NCBI GenBank assembly: GCA_014338405.1
Contig: JTDE01000718.1
Coordinates: 1 to 64,000, forward strand
Source: Paragonimus skrjabini miyazakii
Taxonomy: Eukaryota; Platyhelminthes; Trematoda; Plagiorchiida; Troglotrematidae
DNA length: 64,000 nucleotides
Direction of reading: 5' to 3'
A model generated the notes under the pieces. It was not told the DNA's origin. It saw only the letters and a program-made list of their open reading frames with translations, and searched no databases. The position numbers and the translations under genes are program-made. Positions 51,090-60,720 of this stretch are shown here, piece by piece (the stretch's first letter is position 1; each line of letters opens with the position of its first letter).

Positions 51090-51256
51090 ACAGCAGAAAG
51101 TCGTTCATACCGACCATCACCGAAGTGGTGGACAGCAGTTTTGACCTAGTTGGGTCTCATCGGCACCACGCATATGGGTGAATCGAACCCACTAACCGAG
51201 AATAAGCAGCAGACTACAGTCCAAACGCTTATCCACTAGACCATGAGGTCATGGTC
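51090..51256 (-). repeat. tRNA-derived SINE-like repeat
   Basis: On the minus strand: an A box TGGTCTAGTGGATAAG (around 51228-51243), then a loop region, then the B box GGTTCGATTC (plus positions 51180-51189), followed by a non-tRNA tail containing GCCGATGAGACCCAACTAGG and a short inverted motif around CACCACTTCGGTGATGG. The spacing between boxes is tRNA-like. It is not an intact tRNA gene, because the acceptor stem cannot be formed and the tail continues. This family differs from R1. The end near 51090 is approximate. Confidence 0.6.
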
Positions 51257-54129
51257 TTTAAGGTTGCAGGAAAGTAAGTGAATCGATTTTTGTAGATGCT
51301 GCGCTTCCTTCGGGGGCTTTGGTGGACGTTAGCCCGTTTGCAGTTCAACCACAAAGCGGCTGATTGGTTTCAGCCTATGGACTAAAAGATGCGCAATAGC
51401 TAAGGAATCCAAATGACAACAGGGTCACGAGTTGTTCCTCTGATGAGCAAATTACCAATGTGATCTTTTTTGAAGGGTTACATTGAAAAGGCTTTCAGTT
51501 CTAGTACACTGTTCCGTACCTCGCTGATGAAGCGATGTGTAAAGTAGTGTCTTCGAGATAACTGGTTTATTCGAGGTTTTTAACTGTAGCATACAGTCCA
51601 CGAGTTCTACATCAAATTTGATTCGGATGGGGAAAATCTACTGAAGTGCCTACGCTTCCTAATGTATATGTTCTTACTTAGATTAATCTCAGCATTAGAC
51701 CATTGCCGTGACGGGGAAGTTTCAGGTCGAGAAATGTGGCGTTGTTAGTTCTTCACCAAAGTTTAATGGTTTGTTCTAATGCAGCCGCCTTCCTATACTA
51801 TACTTCACGGTTAGCATAAATTTATTCGAAAACACGAAATTCATGTGAACGAACTGGTGACCAGGTGTAATACAACCAAATATGTCGAACGGTTTGAGTT
51901 ATTTTAATGGAATCCGCAGAATTATTCATCAGTTCAAATCAAATTTCTAGTCGGTTACAAAATAAGACGAATATACAGACTGACAGAGTACTAATGATAG
52001 AAATACTAACTTTTTATACTTTAAACAATAGCCTGTACGATTCATTCGTACGCCTGGGACTGATGGACAAACAGATATGAGAAAAAACTTCACGAGGAAA
52101 ACAATAAAATATGAACGGTTGCAAGTTGCTAATCACGAAACAGTTTAGGCCATTTATACTGTGTTCACTGGAAAGCTTGGGTAGTGTTCACGGACTCATT
52201 ATACAAACCGGCATTTTGTCTGTTCGATGTACTGAGTATTATGATCGTGGACAAATTTATATCAAACAGGTGATTCGGAATGACAAAATGTTTGTCATTT
52301 TTAACTATGAACGATAGGACCTTTGCAGTGAACCATAGGAAGTTATTTATGCATTGTTTGTAAAATTTCGATGTGTAACGTTTCACTGTTTAATTTCTCA
52401 GCCTCCATTGACAGTAATTGATGAATAAAATTTCCTGAGTTTTGGTCCAGATGCTGGTTCATCTATACAGAAGTATCTACAAGAATGTAGTCACATGCTG
52501 GTCTCATCGAAGTGTCATCCTCGTGTCTACAATGCTCTCATCTTAGAAATGAAGTACAAATTAACATACCATCGACATCATGGCAGAGCAGTAACACAGC
52601 GGTTTGTATACAGTCACAACTCTGACTAGTTTGGTAGCTCAAAATTGAGGGCATATGATCCCTAATTAGGATCTCAAGAATTCGAGTCCGAATGTTTTCA
52701 TTAGATCGAAAGCTATCAATGTTGATGGCATCCACAGAATAAAAATACGACCGTAAAACTGTGTCCGTTAGTTATACTTCCAACGGTTTCCAGTATTTTG
52801 CAATCAGGGTAAGAAGACTTAGACATACCATTTATAAGACACCGTAGTATACTCTGTCTATCCGTTGTAGTTTACAAAGTACTGGTGCAAGTGCTAAGTT
52901 TACAAATTGTTTATCGTAAACGGAACTTATCTCTGTTAGGTTTGTGACTTCTATCGTTGTGCCTGCTTTGGAGTGTACGGATTTATCCTTTCGTTCAGTA
53001 ATGCGCCGTAAGTTGACTGATTATCTAGAATTAGTCTCAACGGGGATAGTTAGTCGAACAAACCGACTGTACTGCAACCGGTATATTTACCCAGACGAAA
53101 TATTATAGCATTAGGTTTCGCCGAATTGTTTTTCACAAAATATATCTGGTCATGTATAAATTCGTGAACTCGACATAATTATACCGTTGCCAGTGATGTC
53201 TAAAACGTTTCGTGTATAAAACTGAAGGTTTGCTCATTTTCACAGTTAAATGAGAATTATAAAATGGTTTACATTTTTCAAGTGGAAACCGTCCAGTACA
53301 ATTGGATGTGAAGCTATAATCATTGAATTCAGTGGATTTAACGTCTGCAACGGCAATCTGTGAATTGTTGTTATTGTATACTTTTCATCTTCCTATGAGC
53401 CAAATCAGATGTAATATATTTCAACGAAAAGTACTGCTCTCCGTCCACTTGTAACTGTGACATTTCCCAGGTGGACTTTTTACTTAATATTGGATGCAGA
53501 GGCTGTTGAACGGCGTGAAATGTTTACCCTCCCCGGTTTGGCCTTAAATCTACCCGATTCTATAGGCGGTTGGACACATTCTATTTGTTTGTCAATCATT
53601 AACCTGAGAGAAAGCTCTTGTCCTTCTTGCCATCAGTGAGTGCGGCAAACTGAAAATCGTTCTGGAAATGGATAAAGCTAGAGGACAATAGAGAGGGGTG
53701 AGGTGCACTATTAAGTACTGTTTTGAAAACCGGAAGTTTGATTGGCAACGCGACAAGCAGCTTGTAAAATCACCTACAAAAACATAGGAACACCGAAAAA
53801 CTCATTTTAATTTTTTAAACGTCAAAACGAACAGCGAAATGCGGTTTTCCTGCTTTTCTACTTAGGTTGTATATAAATGTGAATAACTGTATAACTGCTC
53901 ACATTGCCCCGACAAATGGATTAATGCCAAGTTACGTTAACAATCCACTGCCTGATCACAACCCGACTGTCCGCCACCGGTTAGGTTCCTGTTTGGCGGA
54001 CTTTCTCTAAACAAAGTTTGAACCCAAGCTAAGGTTCTGCTCCATCAGATCATCGGTTCCCCGAACACCGGCGTCGGTAGTACATTTAGTAGAACTGCAA
54101 TTTCATTTGTCTACCATCGGAGTGAACCG
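51257..54129. other. Non-coding stretch, nothing recognised
   Basis: Only short frames (up to 73 codons) are present, without motifs. Part of 53640-54129 could be the 3' LTR or 3' flank of the Gypsy-like element that begins at about 54130, but I could not find a matching LTR on the other side. Confidence 0.4.
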
Positions 54130-54144
54130 AACGAGCAGCAAGTG

Positions 54145-54505
54145 TTAATCGTAAGACAGACGCAGCTTCGGTAGGCTAGTATACACCTTTTTTATTTCCA
54201 GATCCGCTTCAAACAGACTGCGGTACACGAATGTTTTAAGAGACTGCAGGAGCGCGTGATTAATCTTCTGCCCGTTTCCTTGAGGATGGCGAGCAACCTT
54301 TCGAGTTTTGTCGATTCTCAGGGTCCAGCTATTCTCTTTTAACAACGTCGTTTCGAAATTGGGTCTCTTTTCATATTGCAACACCTTGTTATTCCCTATT
54401 GACACAGCCAGTGTTCGACAACAGTTTATGCATCGCTATGAGACAAAGGTACTGCTTTGCACCATACTGTGAAAAAGTCAACCGCTATGAGCAAGTACCG
54501 TTTCC
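54145..54505 (-). pseudogene. Gypsy integrase catalytic core remnant
   Basis: The minus strand near 54505-54430 reads RYLLIAVDFFTVWCKAVPLS, the first DDE block with its Asp intact. After a stop and frameshift, 54145-54405 reads EKRPNFETTLLKE (SDxGxxF block, with Asp replaced) and RHPQGNGQKINHALLQSLKT (the H-P-Q-G-N-G-Q-x-E block, with the Glu lost). The downstream frame ends at a stop at 54145. Confidence 0.85.
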
Positions 54506-54618
54506 TGCATGATGATTTTGTTTGAGTGCTTGTGACACCTACGCCAAATAATTAATTCGGGTAACCAGCGTCCATTTAATGTAGTGGGGTCATCTGTTTG
54601 TTTTTGTGATTTGTGAAA

Positions 54619-54846
54619 CTATGGCCACCAGAAGCGCTGTCTGGGAGCAGTATCCAGTTTGTTAATTCCGACGTTCATCAACTCTTGATGGAGGTTTTCC
54701 AGATCCCCTCCAGTGATTGATTGCGGAACGATAGTTCTTCTGCACCGGTTAGGTCCGTGGTCAAAAAACAGTGCACCTTTGCCAATCACCAAATTTTCAC
54801 ACATTGCCCATGAGCTACGACCATCATAGTTTTTTCGTCCATACAT
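54619..54846 (-). pseudogene. Gypsy integrase zinc-binding region
   Basis: This minus-strand frame ends with QELMNVGINKLDTAPRQRFWWP, matching the integrase H2C2-type segment (LH...GHLG..KT..R...FWWP). The first His before it appears as LHQE. The GH pair is replaced by NVG and the usual Cys pair follows out of frame. The frame starts upstream with a IVPQSI-like strand, the normal entry to this domain. Confidence 0.75.
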
Positions 54847-55201
54847 TTGATCAGAGGCCTACTGCCCCATTAAGCCGTTTTTTGTAGGTAAGATGCGTTT
54901 CAATATTGGACGTTTAAACCATCTGCAACCGTCCGTAATCCGTGTCTTGTAGAGTGACCAGTGCAACATGATGAGTATTTTAGTACAGGCTATGTCCGTA
55001 AAGAAGCCCGGACTTCACGAACAGCGCATCTGCATTGACGTGCCTTTTTTAGATCGGTGTTCGTACTGGAAATCCTATTCTTGGAAGATCTCCTGCCACC
55101 TTGCAATCTGGCCCCTCGAACATGTAAAGTTTGGAGCCAGCGGAGGTACTGGTAATCAATGCGAACAGTGAAACTCTCAACTCAAACCAATGTCGGTGTT
55201 A

Positions 55202-55375
55202 ATTTACAAAGAAAACCAGTGCCAGCATCGCTTTACTGGTTGCACAGTAGTTTTATTCTCTTCTGTTAAGACTCGGGCCTCCAAAAGCAAGCATTTGCTT
55301 CTTCCCATCAGCAACCGTTTGCAACCACGAGGCCCCATTGGCACACTTACTAGCGCCAATGTCCAAGATATACTC
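55202..55375 (-). pseudogene. Gypsy RNase H remnant
   Basis: The minus-strand frame from 55375 reads EYILDIGASKCANGASWLQ, then DGKKQMLAFGGPSLNRRE, a TAA stop (55253-55255) and NYCATSKAMLALVFFVN. It follows the Ty3/Gypsy RNase H pattern F(I/V)LDTDAS...GAVL.Q...G.E..IAY.SR.L...E.NY..T..E.LA. The DTDAS Asp is replaced by DIGAS, and the stop falls exactly at the residue before NYC. Confidence 0.85.
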
Positions 55376-55469
55376 ACCGGCTGAGGGTAGTAAATCTGGT
55401 AGTGATAAGATATCCTCGTAGCACGGAGGACACCGTAGGACCGCAATTGCTAATATGCATTCACTGGAC

Positions 55470-56080
55470 TATTCAAATCTCCCAGTCTTTTCTAACAGGG
55501 TATGTAACGGGATAGCGGCACCTGCAAACTCAGGTATAAATCTGCAGTAGTATAAAACAAGACCCAGAAAACTACACGCTGCCTTAGCGTTTTGAGGAGC
55601 AAGCTATGACATAACCTCCTTGACTTTTTTCGGTTCCGTCGATTACGTTCTCCAGATGTGTTACCTCCCTCTGCATTAAGTGAAAGAGGGGGTTGGGTAT
55701 CGAGGCTACAAGCGATAATCCTTCAAACACGCCGGACAGGTTTCTCAAGTATTCCTCCCCCGGCTTTGCGTGAACTACGACACCAGGTTTGGTAACTCAA
55801 TACCCGTTGTATCAAGCGCTGAAATGTGGCAGAGGCTGGAGATAATCCAGAGGGCAATGTTTCATGCTTACATAACATACCGGATATTAAAACATTGCTT
55901 TAGCCCGGTTCGACTCATCCACTTCTACCTACCATTGGCAAGAGGCTACATAAATATGTACTGAAGCAGACAGAACTCCCTAGGTTGTCAAGCAAATCGT
56001 CGATGCGGGGCAATGGGAACGCATACTTAACGGTGAACTTGTTCAATCTGCTATAGTCAGCACAATCGCAAGCTTCCATC
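55470..56080 (-). pseudogene. Gypsy reverse transcriptase remnant
   Basis: In order on the minus strand: CADYSRLNKFTVKYAFPLP (56074 region), RIDDLLDNLG (near 55990), LPSGLSPASATFQRLIQRVL (55800-55858), VVVHAKPGEEYLRNLSGVF (near 55740-55790), then SFLGLVLYYCRFIPEFAG (near 55520-55570) and PLHTLLEKTGRFE. These match the conserved blocks of Ty3/Gypsy reverse transcriptase. The catalytic YLDD box that should precede VVVHAK is not present: the same bases read TKPG or QTWC in the two nearest frames. Several frameshifts occur. Confidence 0.85.
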
Positions 56081-56439
56081 TTTTTCACCAGCAAAATACG
56101 AGAATCCCGCAGAGGGGTTCAACGACTGGACTACAAGTTTCTGAAACATCTTTCAATGTTCGTGAACACATCATCTTGAAGGGGAAAATTCACAGTGTCT
56201 ATGCTGTACTTCAATACATTAATTCGTTCTAAATTGTTTTCACTCCAGACGAACGTATCAGTGCGATCAACAATCATTTTGCATCACCTTAGCCGCACTT
56301 TGAATATTGTTTCAGCATTCCGGCGCTTTCAGCTACTCTTCGATCTGTAGTGCGATATTCATCAGGGCAACATGCAAAGTAAAATGCGGTCTGCTATGTT
56401 CGTACAGTGGTCTCAGAAGCACGGTAGAGTACGGCGTGA

Positions 56440-56734
56440 CCAGCTGTAGTTTTGTCAGGTCTAGGCAAAATCCAATACGATTTAGGAGACAACTGCCTAC
56501 TATACAGTTAATTAGAAGAGCTTGAACCACCATGACCTTGTAGCAAAGTGTCTGGTTGACTACCCCAATCACGGGTGTCACCAACTCATCGATAATCATC
56601 GGTGAGTCATCGTAAGTAGTCAACTTCCATTGAAAATGCTCCAGTTCGTGACAACCGAGTCGTCTGGCCCCGTCTGCGGTGATCATACTGCGAGATGCCG
56701 CTGTATTTAATAGTCTTACGATGGTGGCATCCAA
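56440..56734 (-). pseudogene. Gypsy aspartic protease remnant
   Basis: The minus-strand frame begins MDATIVRLLNTAASRSMI, which fits the flap-type LLVDTGAxxSxI active-site segment with the catalytic Asp replaced by Asn and the Gly by Ala. It later shows INCIVGSCLLNRIGFCLDL, matching the I(I/L)G.DFL....LDL strand pair. The frame stays open to 56333. Loss of the active-site Asp means no protease activity. Confidence 0.75.
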
Positions 56735-56895
56735 ATCTTTAAATCCACAGCAAGAGCTATAGTTACACTTACAGAAACGTGCGATGGGGTGTAGACACTA
56801 TTACAAGTTCGATCACCTAAACTTGCATACCATTTTCGCCGGCGCGGAATGTACGGCCGACACTTCCAAACAAGGTAACCTGTTATATATGTGGG

Positions 56896-57389
56896 TCATG
56901 GGAAAAATAGGGAGGGTCCGCTGCACGAAGAACTCAGTATTGCTGTACCTGACCAAACTGCCACGTCCACCGATTGAAGAGGGGACCTCGTTTGTATCGC
57001 AGCGCGAAGCAAGTTGCTTTCAAGCGCGTCATCAATCCAATCGGGGTTGCCAGTAACTTTCAACGCCGTGTCCAATGCGTTTGGAAGACGCAGCAAGAGT
57101 TGATGCTTGATGTTCCCGTTGGATATTCCAAATGCCGATTGTCCCAACACGCGTTCATCTCATTCGTGAGCGGTCTTGCCGATATACGCCCACTCGGCGT
57201 GAAAACGGGGGACTTTGATAAATGTGCCAACCCACTCTCCTGGTTGTTGTCACCATTGTGTCGGGAACATGGGCGAGGCAAAGGTTTGCAGAGATCATGA
57301 AAGGTTGTGTTGAAGACAGGTGTGTCCATTAGTTTTTTACTCTGAACGATATCCAAAGCCTCGTTCTGAAGAAGACAAAGAAGAGCCAT
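56896..57389 (-). pseudogene. Gypsy gag remnant
   Basis: Two overlapping minus-strand frames. The first (57060-57389) begins MALLCLLQNEALDIVQSKK, and the second (56896-57150) carries LGQSAFG followed by NIKHQLLLRLPNALDTALKV, a gag C-terminal pattern. They represent one ancestral frame broken by a frameshift near 57150. A further frame upstream (57417-57647) ends with a TAA stop and may belong to the same gag. No zinc knuckle was seen. Confidence 0.6.
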
Positions 57390-57400
57390 TTTCTTTGGGC

Positions 57401-59349
57401 GAAGGGAAGTATTGGGTTAACGAGAACAGATGTTCAGTTGGTCAGTAGGCTTATCAAATTTCGAGGTTAACATCTGAATGTCCGCAGGAGTTAAAGTAAG
57501 AGCACCGAGCTGTTTAAACTGGGAGTCCACATTCTGTTCTTTTCCCATTTTTAGCTTTAGTGTGACGGTTATCGTCAACTTGAGACCGGTGTGTCCAACG
57601 TTTTGTCTCACGTTCAGATCTGCTAAAGGTGACTCCATTTCCTGCATTTAATATGCAAGTACGAATGTAAGGAAGTAGTCGTTCTTCCAACGAATGCAAC
57701 ACTTGATTTGTTCTCTTGTTGTTTTGAGTTGTCTAGCTGTGGTCTGCTTCGCAGTCCTCAGTCCATGTCCAAGTGGACAATTTACTAAACTATGTCGATG
57801 ACCAAACTAATATCAATTTAACGCACAGTATTTGTTAATGAACTGGAGTAGATGGTCTCTCAGTGCTTCATTTCAGTTTGCTGTCATATACAGATCCATA
57901 AACGAAGCCGCAGATAGTACATAAATGCGAACTGATCTTATAGCAGTGGATGCTGCTATGGTAGTTGTTCATTACTTGAACGGTGAATGGGGTTAATTAC
58001 TTCTAGTCTGTCAAGTTAGTGTGAAAATAGATCCTGGTAAGCTGAAAAGAAGCATGTTAGAATAGTCGTGAGTTCCTTTGTGACATAGCTTAAGTGTTCA
58101 GAAATGTGTGAAAACTCACGTTTTTGCAATAAACATTCGAGCACGCATCAGAGTGTTCAGCATACTATTGATGAACATCGTGGAAAGATGACGGCGTTAC
58201 AGTTGAGACGTCAAGCATAGTTACTCATCAACATTGGTCGAGCAAAGTCTCTTATTTTAACTAACGTTCATGAATTGGTGCAGATAAACAGAGTCACTTC
58301 TGGATATATTCACGTCGTATGAAGATTTCGTAATTGCTCTCATTTTGGACATTGTTTTAAATCCGATGCCACAAGGGATCCACATATATTGAAAAAACAT
58401 TTAGTAAGACCAAACTGAATAAATTTGCCCGGCCAGGACATCCCTTGAGAAAGCTGTACATGTTGAATAGTTTTTGGAAATTTTCCGAGTTAGAACTATG
58501 GTACTTGAGTAACCCCTTCGATGGTGATGCGAAATCCTATGGTTTCTATGCTTTTCAGTTTATGGTGAATATTGCACAGTTAACTACAATTCAGAATGTT
58601 CATGGTGTTAGAAGAAATGTCACACCCAGTTTTGCGACAACATTAGAACAAAAAATTCACGTTGAAACCAATTCTTCCGAATTCGTTCAAGTCAGTCAAC
58701 TGAACGTTTTCGTACAATTCCAAACATATTTTGGGATGTTCCGCCCGGGGAGGTAACGTTAAAACAATTTCCCATATCACAATGTTCAACAAAGCGTCGA
58801 ATCATCGAATTATCTGACATAAGTCAAGCGCCCTTGTCCATAAACATTGGCAAAGAAATGCAGGATATGGAAACGAAGATCTAGTCAACTGTTTTATGGA
58901 TGTAAGCCAGTCAAAATCAATAACTTGTCTTTACGTAGTGCGTTGCCAGCAATCGTTTTGCGAAAAGTCCGCGTACTAATTTCACAAACACATTTTTCAG
59001 TTAACCTACTGGTTACTCATAAGTACCGCGATTGAATTTAGAATGCTATCTTAAGCACAATCAATATGCTGTTGAACCGAATTAAGGAAAGATGTGAATA
59101 AAGTGGACTAAATTGATCAGATGGTCAGGGTTACCTAGTCCTATAAACTTTCACCAACATCGTTTGTGAAAAAAGTCACCTCGTCAGCACTCTAAACTGA
59201 AAACCTGAATAGCATTCCTTCCAACGTGGCGTAGAAGGTGCGCATGTTATCACTACATATTAAAGTTGACTGTTTGCTTTAAGCCAAAATGCTTAGCTGC
59301 CCTTTACATATTTTATGAGACTGATGTAGGGGTGTCCCTTGTGAAAATG
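57401..59349. other. Stretch right of the Gypsy body, nothing firm recognised
   Basis: It may contain the 5' LTR and leader of the minus-strand Gypsy element (57417-57800), but no LTR pair could be matched with 53640-54130. A 103-codon plus-strand frame (58445-58756) begins at TTG and has no family motif. Confidence 0.4.
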
Positions 59350-59664
59350 TTAATGGAAATCGTTCACAAAGGTGGCTTTAATGACCATGTTAATTATACC
59401 TAGGAGGTCGAAGTCAATTTCAGTCAAAATTTGCACCACCCCTAGGATTGTTCCATTTATCCTCCATGGCATTTGGTTGGCCAGACATTGCAGTGATGGT
59501 AGGTAAGCTTTCAGGAAAGCACATCTTTGTATATCGTTTGGAGAAAGACAACCATATGCACCAGCAGTGTAATCAACGCATCTACCAGAGCCCAATAAAC
59601 AGCACTGGCATTTGAAACATCCGTAATTACAGCGTCTACCGTTTGGCAGAATTTGAAATGTCAC
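59350..59664 (-). other. Cysteine-rich 104-codon open frame, unassigned
   Basis: The frame starts at an ATG at 59664. It contains CNYGCFKCQCCLLGSGRC near its start, eight more Cys or hydrophobic positions, and a hydrophobic end. It lies on the same strand as, and just downstream of, the reverse-transcriptase-like debris at 60351, so it might be retroelement 3' coding debris. I recognise no domain. It could also be a chance frame. Confidence 0.2.
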
Positions 59665-60169
59665 CCTGTTTAAGGATCTCTGTCGGTTAGCATTTGATAT
59701 TCAACTCGTAATCAAGTATGAAGTTGTCCAGCATTATCAGTATGTACAAAACACGTTGTTTCAATAAAAAACTTATGGGTAACTGATAGAGGTCGGTGAA
59801 GGTTGTCAGCTGACTTTTATGTAGCATGTCCTTGGAATTGCAAACAGCGAAGGCACGTGACAAGACCTCTTTTTCGATTAGATATATCTTCTTCCTCGGC
59901 GTTAAAACACAGTGGCAAACTCGCACGAGTCAATGTCATAGCTGGGCGCGTCTGTAGTCAAACTTTTATCCACAAAAACGTTGTGGGCACTGAGTACAAC
60001 AATCCCATGAAATGACTTCATACTGATTGACAGGTATGAGAAGGTTGTCCGCAGCCGATAGGAAGTCACCGTATTGATTCAATAATCCAGAAATTTGTGT
60101 AATGCTGGTCACTTTACTCGGTACCAGTATCCTATGAATTACACCAGTATTGAATGGGTGAAGCCGTCG

Positions 60170-60720
60170 ACAAACTCAATAAAACAGGTATAGTTGTCTT
60201 ACTGCTCCGACCGGAAATCAAAAGCGACAAGAATGCAACATATATACCGACCAAAACATTGTTCGAACCCTGAAAATTTTCCTTCATATTCTTAGTCGCA
60301 TTAAGAATATGGTCGAATTAGGCGACAACTGCTAAGATTGCGATAAGCACGTCGTCTGCGAATTGTTGGAAGATTACGTGCAGTGCCTTGATTCCAAAAG
60401 CCCATCAACTGAATTTTTAAAAACCTACGATGTGCGCTCATCAGGATAAGGTGTATAGATTGCTCTGCAACGTCTCTGTATAGGCAGGCCTATGTTCTGT
60501 CCAATTTGCCAAAAATCTTCCCTCAATGAGTTTGATGTTGGGGCTATCAAGCATCGAAATATGCTTGTAATGAGACTCAAATGCGATGTTCACTCCAGCT
60601 GAGGGGCCTGCACTAATGCATACACTGTTGTTGCATTCAGTAGCAACTGCGATTGAAACTGCCCTCCTGGGAATTTTGGCCTGATGTATTACGCCAAGCC
60701 GCTGTAATCATTTGATGTTC
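60170..60720 (-). pseudogene. Degenerate reverse-transcriptase-like debris (possibly non-LTR type)
   Basis: The minus strand contains VIFQQFADDVLIAILAVVA (FADD at 60351-60362), a good match to the catalytic block of non-LTR reverse transcriptases. It is followed in the same strand by a stretch with LSLLISGRSSKTTIPVLLS that resembles the part after the catalytic block. Upstream on this strand a stop-free stretch (about 60480-60720) reads RLGVIHQAKIPRRAVSIAVA, which I cannot place. Stops and frameshifts are frequent. The exact family (R2-like, CR1-like or other) is uncertain. Confidence 0.4.

Larger units (their letters stand above)
54130..57400 (-). mobile_element. Decayed Ty3/Gypsy-like LTR retrotransposon body
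   Basis: On the minus strand, in the canonical Ty3/Gypsy order, one sees gag (57389 to 56896), aspartic protease (56734 to about 56440), reverse transcriptase (about 56080 to 55470), RNase H (55375 to 55202), the integrase zinc-binding region (54846 to 54619) and the integrase core (54505 to 54145). Frameshifts and stops separate the pieces, and several catalytic residues are altered. The order of RNase H before integrase defines the Gypsy arrangement. LTRs and a primer binding site were not identified, so the outer limits are only those of the coding body. It is close in style to flatworm CsRn1-type elements, but that is from memory of the family. Confidence 0.85.

Noticed and set aside
53600..54129. 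Possible LTR of the Gypsy-like element
   Set aside because: I could not match it to any sequence right of the gag remnant, and no clear TG...CA boundaries with a target duplication were found.
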